The translations under genes were made by a program, and so were the position numbers. A stretch of DNA of 64,000 bases, taken from Anaerococcus hydrogenalis DSM 7454. GTDB taxonomy: Bacteria; Bacillota; Clostridia; Tissierellales; Peptoniphilaceae. Shown here piece after piece: positions 9,458 through 18,614 of the stretch (positions are counted from its first letter, which is position 1; each line of letters starts with the position of its first letter). Location of the stretch: contig NZ_ABXA01000036.1 of assembly GCF_000173355.1 (NCBI RefSeq), positions 1 through 64,000 of the forward strand, given 5' to 3'. The notes beneath the pieces were generated by a model, which was not told where the DNA came from, ran no database searches, and worked only from the letters and a program-made list of their open reading frames with translations.

Positions 9458-10966
9458 ATGAAAGAAACATACATAAATATTTTAAATATTAGAAGAATGG
9501 CCTTTGAACATATAGCGAAAATTGCTTTTGAAAATAGGCCAATATATGACATAGCAACAGAAGTTTTTGAAATACTGCCAGGAGAAGAAGCATCCTACAG
9601 AGAAAATATTTTTAGAGAAAGAGCTGTAATGGGTGAAAGACTTAGAATGGGAGTAGGACTTCATGCAAGAACAGCTGATAATACAGGTGCCATAACCGAT
9701 GGGCTTGATGATGAAGATTATGATATAAAAAAATATGAACCACCTCTCGTTTCAGTAATAAAAATTGCCTGCGAGGCTTGTCCTGAAAATAGGGTAGAAG
9801 TTACAAATACTTGTAGAGCATGTATTGCCCACCCATGTGTGAATGTTTGTCCAAAAAATGCAATTACTTACACTTCAAAAGGATCGATAATTGACCAAGA
9901 TAAGTGTATAAAATGTGGAAAATGCGTTCAAGCTTGTCCATACAATGCAATTTCTCACACAAAAAGACCATGCGCAGAAGCTTGTGGTGTAAAAGCAATC
10001 AAAAGTGATAAATTAAACAGGGCAGAAATAGATGATGATAAATGCGTAGCATGTGGAAGATGTATAACAGCTTGTCCATTTGGGGCAATTTCAGATAAAA
10101 CAGAAATTTACCAATTAGCAAAAGCATTAAACACAAATGAACACGTTTATGCCATAGTTGCTCCATCATTTGTAAGACAATTTGGACAAATGGCAAGTCC
10201 TGTTCAAATAAAAGAGGCAATAAAAAAATTAGGATTTAAAGATGTAATAGAAGTAGGACTCGGTGCAGACCTTACAACCTTAAACGAAGCTCACGAATAC
10301 GTAGAAAGTGTACCAGAAAAAATTCCATTTATGGGAACATCATGTTGTTATTCATGGAAATTAATGGTAAAGAAAAAATTCCCAGAAATAAATGATAAGA
10401 TTTCAGAATCATCAACACCAATGATTTATTCAGGAAAACATATCAAAAAAATGGATGAAAATGCTCAAGTAGCCTTTATAGGACCATGTATATCTAAAAA
10501 ACTTGAGGCAAGAAGACCAGAAGTTGCAGAAACAATCGATTATGTAATAACATATGAAGAGCTAATGGGAATGTTCTTGGCAAAAGATATAGATCCTGCA
10601 GAAATAAAAATTGAAGAAGATTGGCAAGATGCATCAGAAACTGGAAGAAATTATGCAGTAAGTGGTGGAGTAGCAGAAGCTGTAAAAAGAAGAATTGCAG
10701 AAATAAATCCAGACTTAGATGTAAAAATTGAAAAAGCAGAAGGTCTTGCTGATTGTGTAAAACTTGCCCAAATGGCAAAACTAGGAAGAAAAGACGGACT
10801 ATTATTAGAAGGAATGGCGTGCGTTGGAGGATGTGTAGGAGGTCCTGGAACTTTAATATCAGAATTAAAAACAGGAAAAGCAGTAAAACAATTCGCCAAA
10901 GAATCAATCTACAAATCCCCATTCGATAATAAAAATATTCCAGATGAAGATAAACCAAAAGACTGA
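9458..10966 (+). CDS. [FeFe] hydrogenase catalytic subunit, group B-like
   Basis: 502 aa. Catalyses reversible proton reduction to H2 with ferredoxin electrons. The N-terminal half has two clear 4Fe-4S motifs (CIKCGKCVQACP and CVACGRCITACP), with further cysteines around CRACIAHPCVNVCP. The H-cluster domain has L1 TSCCYSW, L2 GPCISKK and L3 EGMACVGGCVGG. The TSCC form of L1 points to group B enzymes rather than the well-studied group A. It likely forms an operon with the upstream ferredoxin and ends at a strong terminator. Confidence 0.9.
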   Translation: MKETYINILNIRRMAFEHIAKIAFENRPIYDIATEVFEILPGEEASYRENIFRERAVMGERLRMGVGLHARTADNTGAITDGLDDEDYDIKKYEPPLVSVIKIACEACPENRVEVTNTCRACIAHPCVNVCPKNAITYTSKGSIIDQDKCIKCGKCVQACPYNAISHTKRPCAEACGVKAIKSDKLNRAEIDDDKCVACGRCITACPFGAISDKTEIYQLAKALNTNEHVYAIVAPSFVRQFGQMASPVQIKEAIKKLGFKDVIEVGLGADLTTLNEAHEYVESVPEKIPFMGTSCCYSWKLMVKKKFPEINDKISESSTPMIYSGKHIKKMDENAQVAFIGPCISKKLEARRPEVAETIDYVITYEELMGMFLAKDIDPAEIKIEEDWQDASETGRNYAVSGGVAEAVKRRIAEINPDLDVKIEKAEGLADCVKLAQMAKLGRKDGLLLEGMACVGGCVGGPGTLISELKTGKAVKQFAKESIYKSPFDNKNIPDEDKPKD

Positions 10967-10974
10967 AAAAATTA

Positions 10975-11000
10975 AGAGCATATAAATATGCTCTTTTTTT
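10975..11000 (+). terminator. rho-independent terminator after hydrogenase
   Basis: AGAGCATATAAATATGCTCT perfect stem followed by T7. Confidence 0.85.
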
Positions 11001-11006
11001 GTACAA

Positions 11007-11034
11007 AAAAAGATGCGAAATCTCGCATCTTTTA
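11007..11034 (-). terminator. bidirectional hairpin terminator, end of flavodiiron gene
   Basis: AAAAGATGCGA-AATC-TCGCATCTTTT. Placed just past the stop of the minus-strand flavodiiron gene, so it terminates that transcript and could also back up the hydrogenase terminator. Confidence 0.75.
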
Positions 11035-11043
11035 AATATTTTT

Positions 11044-12258
11044 TTACTTATCTAAATCTTCTTTAATAGCCTTAGCTAAATCTTCTAAAGTTTTTTCTTG
11101 ATCATCTTTCATAGAAGAATTTATTATAAAATCTTCTCCTATATATTCGTGTTTTCCATTTTCAAGAATTTCTTTTGCTTGTTCAAGAGATTTTCCACCC
11201 CATGAGAAGTTGTGGATGAAAGATACATGTCTATTTTGATATCCTGTTCCAACTAATTCTCTTAAAAGAGCATCCATCTTGTGATATAGGCCTGCATTAT
11301 AGTTCATTGCAACAAATACTTGGTTAGAATATTTATGAGCATCAGCAATTATATATGAGTAATCAGTGTCTGAAACATCATATAATTTTATATTTTCAAC
11401 TCCGAGCTCATCAAGTTTTGATGCCAAAATATCAGCAGCAAGTTCTGTATTTCCATACATTGAAGAAAATACAATTTCTACACCCTTACTTTCTGGTTTG
11501 AAATTTGCCCATTTATCATATTTATCAAGAATAAATCCAATAGATTCTTTATCATCATAAACTGGTCCGTGTAATGGGAAAATTGCATTAATTTCAAATC
11601 CAGAAACTTTTTTAAGAAGGTTTGTAACCATTCTTCCTTGTTTTCCAACTATATTTATATAATATCTTCTATTTTCATCTACCCAAGATTGTTTTTTGAT
11701 ATAATGTTTTGCAGAAATATGACCTTCAAGTACATCAAAAGATCCGAATGCATCTGCTGAGAAGAATAAACCTTCTGTTGTTTCATATGTCATAAATACT
11801 TCTGGCCAGTGTACCATAGGTGCAAAGACAAATTTTAAATTTCTTTTACCAATATTTAATTCGTCACCGTCTTTAATTTCAACAAACCTATCTTCTTCAA
11901 ATTTATCATTTGGATAAAATTGGTGGAAAAATTTAATGGTTTTTTGATTTCCAACAAATTTACAATTAGGGTACTTATCAAGGATAAAATCAATAGATCC
12001 ACAATGATCAGGTTCCATATGTTGAACGATGATATAGTCTAAATCTTCTCCATCAAGAGCAGCTTCAACATTATCAAGATAAGTTCTAATTACAGAAGAA
12101 TCAGATCCATCCATTAAAATATTTTTTTCATCCTTAATAATATATGAGTTGTAAGTTACGCCATTAGGTAGGGTAAACATATTTTCAAATCTTTTTAAAC
12201 CTCTATCGTTGGCACCAACCCAAAAAATATTATCATAAACTTTCTTTATAAATTGCAT
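11044..12258 (-). CDS. flavodiiron protein (FprA family) 1
   Basis: 404-aa A-type flavoprotein: a beta-lactamase-like diiron domain followed by a flavodoxin domain. It reduces O2 to water (or NO to N2O), protecting anaerobes. Iron ligands are visible in HMEPDH, APMVHWPE, FSADAF and PLHGP. The flavodoxin phosphate loop is SSMYGNTE at about residue 265. It shares blocks throughout with the second copy at 14547. It is divergent from the acyl-CoA dehydrogenase fusion with 344 bp between them. It has an SD (GGAGGT) upstream. Confidence 0.93.
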   Translation of the reverse strand: MQFIKKVYDNIFWVGANDRGLKRFENMFTLPNGVTYNSYIIKDEKNILMDGSDSSVIRTYLDNVEAALDGEDLDYIIVQHMEPDHCGSIDFILDKYPNCKFVGNQKTIKFFHQFYPNDKFEEDRFVEIKDGDELNIGKRNLKFVFAPMVHWPEVFMTYETTEGLFFSADAFGSFDVLEGHISAKHYIKKQSWVDENRRYYINIVGKQGRMVTNLLKKVSGFEINAIFPLHGPVYDDKESIGFILDKYDKWANFKPESKGVEIVFSSMYGNTELAADILASKLDELGVENIKLYDVSDTDYSYIIADAHKYSNQVFVAMNYNAGLYHKMDALLRELVGTGYQNRHVSFIHNFSWGGKSLEQAKEILENGKHEYIGEDFIINSSMKDDQEKTLEDLAKAIKEDLDK

Positions 12259-12602
12259 ATAACCTCCAAAATTATTATTTTTATTAAAATTATTATACCT
12301 TATTAAATAGAAAATTAAATAAACCCTATATCCTTAAATTTAAATATTTAATTTAGAAAACTTTTTCAGAATTTTTTAATTTTTATAAAAAATAGAAATT
12401 AAAAAATTTTAAAAAAATGATTAGATAAAACGATTTAGGATATATATTTAGTATGAATGTTTTACAATTGTAAGGATTTCAATTTATTTTTATCATTATT
12501 TCGAATCTTTATAAAAATAAATTGTGTTGACAAAAAAACATTTTCAATATAAAATTATATTGTAAAACAAAAATGGATATTATATTTTTTTAGGAGGAAT
12601 AT
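12259..12602. promoter_or_regulatory. divergent promoter region with paired GTTTTACAAT sites
   Basis: 344 bp without a gene. Rightward, TTGACA (12527-12532) is followed by TAAAAT (12550-12555) at 17 bp. GTTTTACAAT occurs at 12459-12468, where it is part of the palindrome TTACAATTGTAA, and again inverted at 12559-12568. The second copy would overlap the rightward transcription start. A shared redox- or metabolite-responsive operator is possible, but the regulator is not identifiable. The rest is plain AT-rich sequence. Confidence 0.4.
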
Positions 12603-14534
12603 ATGCTTTTTAAAACAACAGATGAGCATGAAGCTTTACGTAAAAAAGTCAGAGAATTTGCTGAAGAAAAAGTTAAACCAATAGCTTTTGAACTTGATCA
12701 AAACAATGAATTTCCTGATGAAATAGTAAAGGAAATGGGAGAATTAGGATTTTTAGGAATTCCTTATCCTAAGAAATACGGTGGTCAAGGCTTAGACGTA
12801 ATGAGCTATGCGATCACAGTTGAAGAATTATCAAGAGTTGATGGTGGTGTTGGAGTAATTTGTTCTGCACATACATCTTTAGGTTCTTGGCCAATTTTTG
12901 CTTTTGGTACTGAAGAACAAAAGAAAAAATATTTAACTCCTTTAGCAAAGGGTGAAAAAATAGGTGCATTTGGTCTTACAGAAGAAAACGCTGGATCTGA
13001 TGCAGGTGGAACTGAAACAACAGCTGAACTTGATTTGGATGGCGAGAGATATATTTTAAATGGTAAAAAAATATTTATCACAAACGCACCAAAGGCAGAT
13101 ACATATGTTGTATTTGCAGTAACAACTCCAGGAATTGGAACTCATGGTATTTCAGCATTTATTGTTGAAAAAGGCATGGAAGGATTTACATGTTCTGATC
13201 ACTACGATAAATTAGGTATTAGATCTTCATGTACAGCTGAATTACATTTTGACAATGTAAAAGTTCCTAAAGAAAATTTACTTGGAAAAGAAGGTCAAGG
13301 ATTTAAAATAGCTATGGCTACTCTTGACGGTGGTAGAATTGGTATAGCTTCTCAAGCTCTAGGAATTGCTCAAGGTGCTTATGAATCAGCTTTATCATAT
13401 GCTAAGGAAAGAGAACAATTTGGTATGCCAATAGCTCATCTTCAAGCAAATACATTTAAACTTGCTGATATGGCAACATATTTAAAAGCTGCAAGACTTA
13501 TGATTTATTCTGCTGCTGAAATGAAAGAAAATCACGAAAGATATTCTGCAGACGCAGCTATGGCTAAACAATTTGCATCTGATCTTGCATCAAAAATTAC
13601 AAATGAAGCATTACAAATGTACGGTGGATCTGGATTTATCAAAGGTATCGATGTTGAAAGATTCTACAGAGATTCTAAGATTACACAAATCTATGAAGGT
13701 ACAAATGAAATAATGAGAGTTGTTGTTGGAGCTCATACTGTTGGTAGAGCACCAAAAGTTAAAACTGTTGGATCTAAGAAAAAATCTGGACCCATTGCCG
13801 GAGTCAGAAAAGGAGAAATCTATGAGGGAGATCCTAAGGAAGCAGTTAAAAAGCTTGTGGCAGCACTTAAAAAGGACGGATATGACTTTACTGTAGGAAT
13901 TGATCCTTACACACCAATACCAGATGCTGAAAGAATAGTTGTAGCAGGTCGTGGTATAGGTGATAAAGAAAATATGAAATTAATTGAAGATTTAGCTTAC
14001 CAAGCAGGAGCAGCTATTTCATCATCAAGACCAGTTGCAGAAACACTAAAATATGTAGATATCAATAGATATGTAGGTATGAGTGGACAAACATTTAAAG
14101 GAAATCTTTACATTGGTGTAGGTGTATCTGGAGCAGGACAACACTTAAAGGGAATTAAAAATGCATCTACAATAGTTGCAATTAACAATTCTAAAAATGC
14201 GCCAATCTTTAATAACTGTGACTACGGTATAGTTGGAGATGCAATGGAAGTTCTTCCATTATTGATTAAAGAATTAGATAATGGCGAAGAAAAGAAACCA
14301 GCACCACCTATGAAAAAAATCAAAAGATCTAAACCAAGAAAAATGGCTCCTACAAATCCAATCTATGTAGATTTAGGTTCTGGATATGAATATAATCCAG
14401 AAGAAGGAGATCCAGAAAACGGAATTGAACCAGGAACACCATTCGATAAATTACCAGATTCTTGGGTTTCACCAGTTTCAGGAGAAGGTAAAGATCAATT
14501 CATTAAAATGGATGTACCAGAAGATAGAAAGTAG
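12603..14534 (+). CDS. acyl-CoA dehydrogenase / EtfA-FAD / rubredoxin-like fusion
   Basis: 643 aa, far longer than a 380-aa acyl-CoA dehydrogenase. Residues 1-380 are a full dehydrogenase ([49 protein letters not shown], and the [11 protein letters not shown] / IYEGTNEI region with its catalytic Glu). Residues about 440-570 match the FAD-binding end of EtfA ([45 protein letters not shown]). Residues about 590-640 follow a rubredoxin scaffold ([20 protein letters not shown]), but the four iron-binding Cys positions are D, S, S and S. It probably oxidises or reduces acyl-CoA with built-in electron transfer. It has an SD AGGAGG and lies 12 bp before flavodiiron gene 2. Confidence 0.9.
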   Translation: MLFKTTDEHEALRKKVREFAEEKVKPIAFELDQNNEFPDEIVKEMGELGFLGIPYPKKYGGQGLDVMSYAITVEELSRVDGGVGVICSAHTSLGSWPIFAFGTEEQKKKYLTPLAKGEKIGAFGLTEENAGSDAGGTETTAELDLDGERYILNGKKIFITNAPKADTYVVFAVTTPGIGTHGISAFIVEKGMEGFTCSDHYDKLGIRSSCTAELHFDNVKVPKENLLGKEGQGFKIAMATLDGGRIGIASQALGIAQGAYESALSYAKEREQFGMPIAHLQANTFKLADMATYLKAARLMIYSAAEMKENHERYSADAAMAKQFASDLASKITNEALQMYGGSGFIKGIDVERFYRDSKITQIYEGTNEIMRVVVGAHTVGRAPKVKTVGSKKKSGPIAGVRKGEIYEGDPKEAVKKLVAALKKDGYDFTVGIDPYTPIPDAERIVVAGRGIGDKENMKLIEDLAYQAGAAISSSRPVAETLKYVDINRYVGMSGQTFKGNLYIGVGVSGAGQHLKGIKNASTIVAINNSKNAPIFNNCDYGIVGDAMEVLPLLIKELDNGEEKKPAPPMKKIKRSKPRKMAPTNPIYVDLGSGYEYNPEEGDPENGIEPGTPFDKLPDSWVSPVSGEGKDQFIKMDVPEDRK

Positions 14535-14546
14535 TAGGAGGAATAT

Positions 14547-15785
14547 ATGTATACAGTTAGAAAAGTTACAGATGACTTATATTATGTAGGTGGAGATGAC
14601 AGAAGACTTGCTCTATTCGAAAATATTTTTCCTATAGACGGAGTTTCATACAACTCATACCTTTTGATGGATGAAAAAACAGTTTTGATAGATTCAGTTG
14701 ACTGGTCTATTACAAGAGAATATATATTAAATGTATCTAGAGTTCTTGGTGATCGTGATCTTGATTATATGATTATCCAACACATGGAACCAGATCACTG
14801 CTCAGCAATTGAATTAATGCTACATTATTATCCAAATGTAAAAATAATTGCAAGTGAAAAAGCTATCTTATTTATGAGACAATTTGGATATCACATAGAT
14901 GATAGATATATAGAAGTTAAAGAAGGAGATTCAATCTCATTTGGTAAACACGAATACACATTCGTAGAAGCACCAATGGTTCACTGGCCAGAAGTTTTAA
15001 TGACTTATGATTTAACTGACAAAGTTTTATTCTCAGCAGATGCATTTGGATCATTTAAATCTAATGACGGAAGACTTTTTGCTGATGAAGTAAACTGGGA
15101 TAGAGATTGGTTAGATGAAGGAAGAAGATACTATACAAATATAGTTGGTAAATATGGTACCTTTGTTCAAGCAGTTCTTAAAAAAGCAGCAGGACTTGAT
15201 ATTAAATATATCTGCCCACTTCACGGACTTGTTTGGAGAAAAGACTTTGGATATATTTTAGATAAATATGACAAATGGTCAAGCTACCAACCAGAAGAAG
15301 AAGGTGTATTAATAGCTTATGCTTCAATGTATGGAAATACAGAATATGCAGCTCAAGCTCTAGCTTCAAAACTTGCTGAAAAAGGAATGACAAATATTTC
15401 TTTAAGAGATGTTTCAAGCACAGACGTTTCATATTTAATAGCAGATGCATTTAAGTATTCAAATATAGTTCTTGCTTCAGTTACCTACAACCTTGGAATT
15501 TATCCAAAAATGAAAGATTTTATCCATGATATGGCAGCTCTTAACGTACAAAATAGAGCAATTTCTATAATGGATAATGGATCTTGGGCTCCTACAGCTG
15601 GAGAAAAAATGGAAAAATTCTTAGACGAAGAAATGAAATTAATAGATGTTCTTCCAGAACAAGTAAATATAGTTTCATCACTAAAATCTGCAAAAGAACC
15701 AGATATGGATGCTCTAGTAGATGGAATCTTCGAATCAATGAAAAAAAGAAGAGAAGAAGTTCAAAAAGCAAAAGATCAAAAATAA
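14547..15785 (+). CDS. flavodiiron protein (FprA family) 2
   Basis: 412 aa, paralogue of the protein at 11044. The diiron domain has HMEPDH, APMVHWPE, FSADAFGSF and PLHG. The flavodoxin domain starts near YASMYGNTE. It is in an operon with the acyl-CoA dehydrogenase fusion (SD AGGAGG). Rubredoxin is the usual electron donor to such proteins, so its place next to a cysteine-less rubredoxin-like domain is notable. It probably reduces O2 or NO. Confidence 0.92.
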   Translation: MYTVRKVTDDLYYVGGDDRRLALFENIFPIDGVSYNSYLLMDEKTVLIDSVDWSITREYILNVSRVLGDRDLDYMIIQHMEPDHCSAIELMLHYYPNVKIIASEKAILFMRQFGYHIDDRYIEVKEGDSISFGKHEYTFVEAPMVHWPEVLMTYDLTDKVLFSADAFGSFKSNDGRLFADEVNWDRDWLDEGRRYYTNIVGKYGTFVQAVLKKAAGLDIKYICPLHGLVWRKDFGYILDKYDKWSSYQPEEEGVLIAYASMYGNTEYAAQALASKLAEKGMTNISLRDVSSTDVSYLIADAFKYSNIVLASVTYNLGIYPKMKDFIHDMAALNVQNRAISIMDNGSWAPTAGEKMEKFLDEEMKLIDVLPEQVNIVSSLKSAKEPDMDALVDGIFESMKKRREEVQKAKDQK

Positions 15786-15799
15786 TCTTAAAAATTATA

Positions 15800-15830
15800 A
15801 AACTGCCACATTTTTTGTGGCAGTTTTTTT
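15800..15830 (+). terminator. rho-independent terminator
   Basis: AAACTGCCACA / TGTGGCAGTTT stem with T-rich loop and a following T tract, just after flavodiiron gene 2. Confidence 0.85.
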
Positions 15831-15879
15831 GTAAAACTATTATAATAATATTTATAAGTTTAGAAATTCGAGGGATATT

Positions 15880-17691
15880 ATGAAAAAAATTTAAAATTAA
15901 GAGCTGATAATTTTAAAATCAAAGTGGGAAATGTATCTTATAATAGAGAACAAATTAAAAAAGTAGTAAAAAAAAGCAAATGATGAACTTGTAAATATCT
16001 TGCTTTTACCTGAGCTTTGCCTTACTGGTGCAAGCTTATATGATGGTTACAAGAATGATGATATTTTAAGTTCTTGTCTTGATAGTTTATTTGACTTGAA
16101 AAAATTCTCTGAAAATATAGATACCTTATTTTCTGTAGGTCTTCCTATTAAAGAAGGAAATAGAATTATTGATATGGTCTTTTTGTTAAAAGAAGGTGAA
16201 ATCTGTGGAGGATTTTTTAAGGATAATTTTAAAGACCACGAAAAATATATGTTTGATCTTCCTGAAAATGACTTTGTTAGGGTAAATGGTGAATATATAA
16301 GAATTTATAACAAGTCATTTCTTGAAATTGAAGGGGTAAAAATAAGCCTGAGTGTTGGAGAAAATGAGGATAAAATTATACCTGATTCTTTAAGTGCTAG
16401 GTCTAATAATGATATTGATATTATTTTAAATCCAAGTGCAAAAATAAGATATATTGCTTCTAGGGAAAAAATTGAGAATAAAATTAAATTTTTATCACAA
16501 AATATGACCTACCTATTTTCAAGTACGGGCCTTGGTGAAAGCTCAACAGACTTTGTCTATGAAGGTCTAAATATAATTGCTCAAAATGGTAGAATTATAA
16601 AAAGTAATAGGGATGAACTTTCAGATTATAATGGATTTTTTGAAGTAAATAGGAATATATCAACTGAGGGCTTCCATTTAAACAATGCATCTGATCTAGG
16701 TCAAATTAACAAATATCCATATATTTCAACTGATAAAGAAAAATATGTAGAAGATGCTTTTGAAATCGCATCGAATGCTTTGATTCAAAGAATGGAGGCT
16801 ATTTCTTGTAAAAAAGTTATCTTGGGTCTAAGCGGGGGTCTTGATTCCACAATGGCTCTTTTATTTATAGTCAAGGCCTTTGAAAAAATGAATCTTCCAA
16901 AAGAAAATATACTATTATATACTATGCCAGCTTTTGGAACTAGCAAAAGAACAAAATCAAATGCTTATAAATTGGCAGAAGCCTTTGGTATAAAATTAAA
17001 TGAAATTGTAATAAAAGATGCTGTAAATATTCACCTAAAAGATATAGGCCATGATGGAAAAATTCAAGATATAGCCTATGAAAATGCCCAAGCAAGAGAG
17101 AGAACCCAAATTTTATTTGATAAGGGAAATATGGAAAATGCCCTAGTCATTGGAACAGGTGATAAGTCAGAAATTTCTCAAGGCTTTGCTACCTATAACG
17201 GTGATCATATGTCATCTTATGCAGTAAATGCATCTTTAACAAAAACTGAATTGAGATATATTGTGGGATATTTGGTTGAAAAAACTGAAAATGAAAAATT
17301 GAAAGAAGTTTTAGATGATATACTAAAAACTCCAATTTCACCAGAGCTTAAAAACGAAAGTGAAGATAAAATTAGCCAAAAAACTGAAGACATAATAGGA
17401 CCTTACGAACTTATTGACTTTTTCACCTACGAATTTTTAGAAAATTCTTCAATAGAAGAAATTTATCAAAAAGCACAGGCAGCCTTTAAAGATGATTATG
17501 ATAGTAAAACTATTAAAAAATGGCTCAAATCATTTTATAAAAGACTAACATCAAGTCAGTTTAAAAGATCAGTATCAGTTGATGGACCAGCTATGAGTGA
17601 AAAATCATTTTCTCCAAGAAGAGGCTACCTCCTACCATCAGATATGTCTTCTGAAATTTTCATGGAAAGAATAGAAAAATTAGATGATTAA
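15880..17691 (+). pseudogene. nadE: NAD+ synthase (NadE) with degenerate glutaminase domain; two frameshifts
   Basis: About 600 aa if repaired. NadE makes NAD from deamido-NAD. The C-terminal synthetase is intact: PP-loop LGLSGGLDSTMAL, MPAFGTSKRTKSNAY, ENAQARERTQ and GTGDKSEISQGFATYNGD. The N-terminal nitrilase-like glutaminase keeps the first catalytic Glu (LLLPELCLTG), but the nucleophile block normally ICEDLW reads SVGENED, so the Cys is gone, and the KTYLPNY block is replaced. It likely uses free ammonia. Frame breaks: A7 at 15883-15889 needs one A more, and A8 at 15968-15975 needs one fewer. From 16000 onward the frame is open. Confidence 0.8.
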
Positions 17692-18475
17692 GACTATTTT
17701 TTTAATAATATTGACAGTAATCTTACTTCTTTTGTCCTATATTTTTTACCAATGTAAGTGGGCAAAAGAAGTAAGGGTAGATATTGTTAATAGGAAAATA
17801 AAAGATGAGATTAGAATTACTCAAATAAGTGATTTTCATTCAAATATCTTAAAAAATATGGGATATTTTAAGAAAAAAATTCTAAACTTTAATCCTGATT
17901 TTATTATATTAACTGGGGATATAAACGATTATGGAGTTGTTAAAAAATTTAATAAGGCAATAAATTTTTTAAGTGAGCTCTCAAAATTGCGAATAAAAAC
18001 ATATTATATAAGTGGAAATCACGAAGAAGCAGGACCAATGCTGGATGAATTTATAGAAGAAATTGAGAAATTGGGAATAAAATATTTAAAAAATGATGGA
18101 GAATATATAGAAATAAGAAAAGAAAAAATTTATATTTATGGACTTTCTTATTATAATTATTCATTTAAAAATTACAAGACTAATGATGAAAATTTAAATA
18201 TTATTTTAAGTCATTATTCAAAAAATGTAAGAGATAATCTAGATGATAGTATGGATATAATATTTTCAGGCCATACTCACGGGGGACAAGTTAGGTTTCC
18301 TATAATTGGGGCCTTGCTAGCACCAGGTGAGGGATATTTTCCAAAATATGATAAGGGATTATTTAAATACAAAAATGCACAATTATATATAGATTCGGGA
18401 CTTGGAAACACCCTTATGGATTTAAGATTTTTAAATAGGATACAATTTTCCAATATAACCATCAAGCGCCAATAG
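17684..18475 (+). CDS. membrane-anchored metallophosphoesterase
   Basis: 263 aa, with an N-terminal transmembrane anchor (residues 3-22). The calcineurin-type metal motifs run in order: ISDFH, LTGDINDYG, SGNHE, and the terminal GHTHGGQ. It resembles YaeI/YkuE-type phosphoesterases, whose substrates are poorly defined. The start overlaps the end of nadE by 8 bp. Its last ten bases (stop TAG at 18473-18475) lie inside the tRNA-Arg gene, an unusual overlap. Confidence 0.85.
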   Translation: MIKTIFLIILTVILLLLSYIFYQCKWAKEVRVDIVNRKIKDEIRITQISDFHSNILKNMGYFKKKILNFNPDFIILTGDINDYGVVKKFNKAINFLSELSKLRIKTYYISGNHEEAGPMLDEFIEEIEKLGIKYLKNDGEYIEIRKEKIYIYGLSYYNYSFKNYKTNDENLNIILSHYSKNVRDNLDDSMDIIFSGHTHGGQVRFPIIGALLAPGEGYFPKYDKGLFKYKNAQLYIDSGLGNTLMDLRFLNRIQFSNITIKRQ

Positions 18476-18539
18476 TTTAATGGTAAAACAAAAGTGTCCG
18501 AAGCTTAAGATGGGGGTTCAATTCCTCTTTGGCGTGCCA
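18466..18539 (+). tRNA. tRNA-Arg(CCG), with encoded CCA
   Basis: Cloverleaf drawn by hand. The acceptor stem is GCGCCAA/TTGGCGT and the D arm GTTT...AAAC with GG in the loop. The anticodon loop is GTCCGAA, giving CCG, with T33 and purine 37. The T arm is GGGGG-TTCAATT-CCTCT, followed by discriminator G and CCA. The anticodon stem has one mismatch at its outer pair. It reads CGG, a rare codon in AT-rich genomes. The 3' end is the prophage attachment site. A phage-borne terminator follows at 18549. Confidence 0.85.
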
Positions 18540-18540
18540 A
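18523..18540. repeat. attL core (18 bp)
   Basis: TCCTCTTTGGCGTGCCAA, covering the T-arm 3' strand, acceptor 3' strand and CCA of tRNA-Arg. The identical 18 bases recur at 51757-51774 (attR). Insertion leaves the tRNA gene intact, as usual for tyrosine integrases. Confidence 0.9.
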
Positions 18541-18548
18541 GTTTTATA

Positions 18549-18588
18549 AGATAGCTTATTTACAATGTTTGTAGGCTGTCTTTTTTTG
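18549..18588 (+). terminator. phage-borne terminator downstream of tRNA-Arg
   Basis: GATAGCTTA pairs with TAGGCTGTC (GT pairs allowed), followed by T7. It replaces the host tRNA terminator, which is now beyond attR at 51776. Confidence 0.6.
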
Positions 18589-18590
18589 TT

Positions 18591-18614
18591 TTGTTACGTT
18601 TTGTATTACGTTAG
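18591..18614. promoter_or_regulatory. candidate left integrase arm-binding repeats
   Basis: TTGTTACGTT (18591-18600) and ATTACGTTAG (18605-18614) match TTGTTACGTT at 51615 and TTGTTACGTTAG at 51644 near attR. Repeats near both att cores are typical of integrase arm sites. Confidence 0.4.

Noticed and set aside
10494-11006. 170-aa minus-strand ORF rich in Leu/Phe
   Set aside because: Shadow of the hydrogenase gene; composition mirrors AT-rich complement codons and there is no SD.
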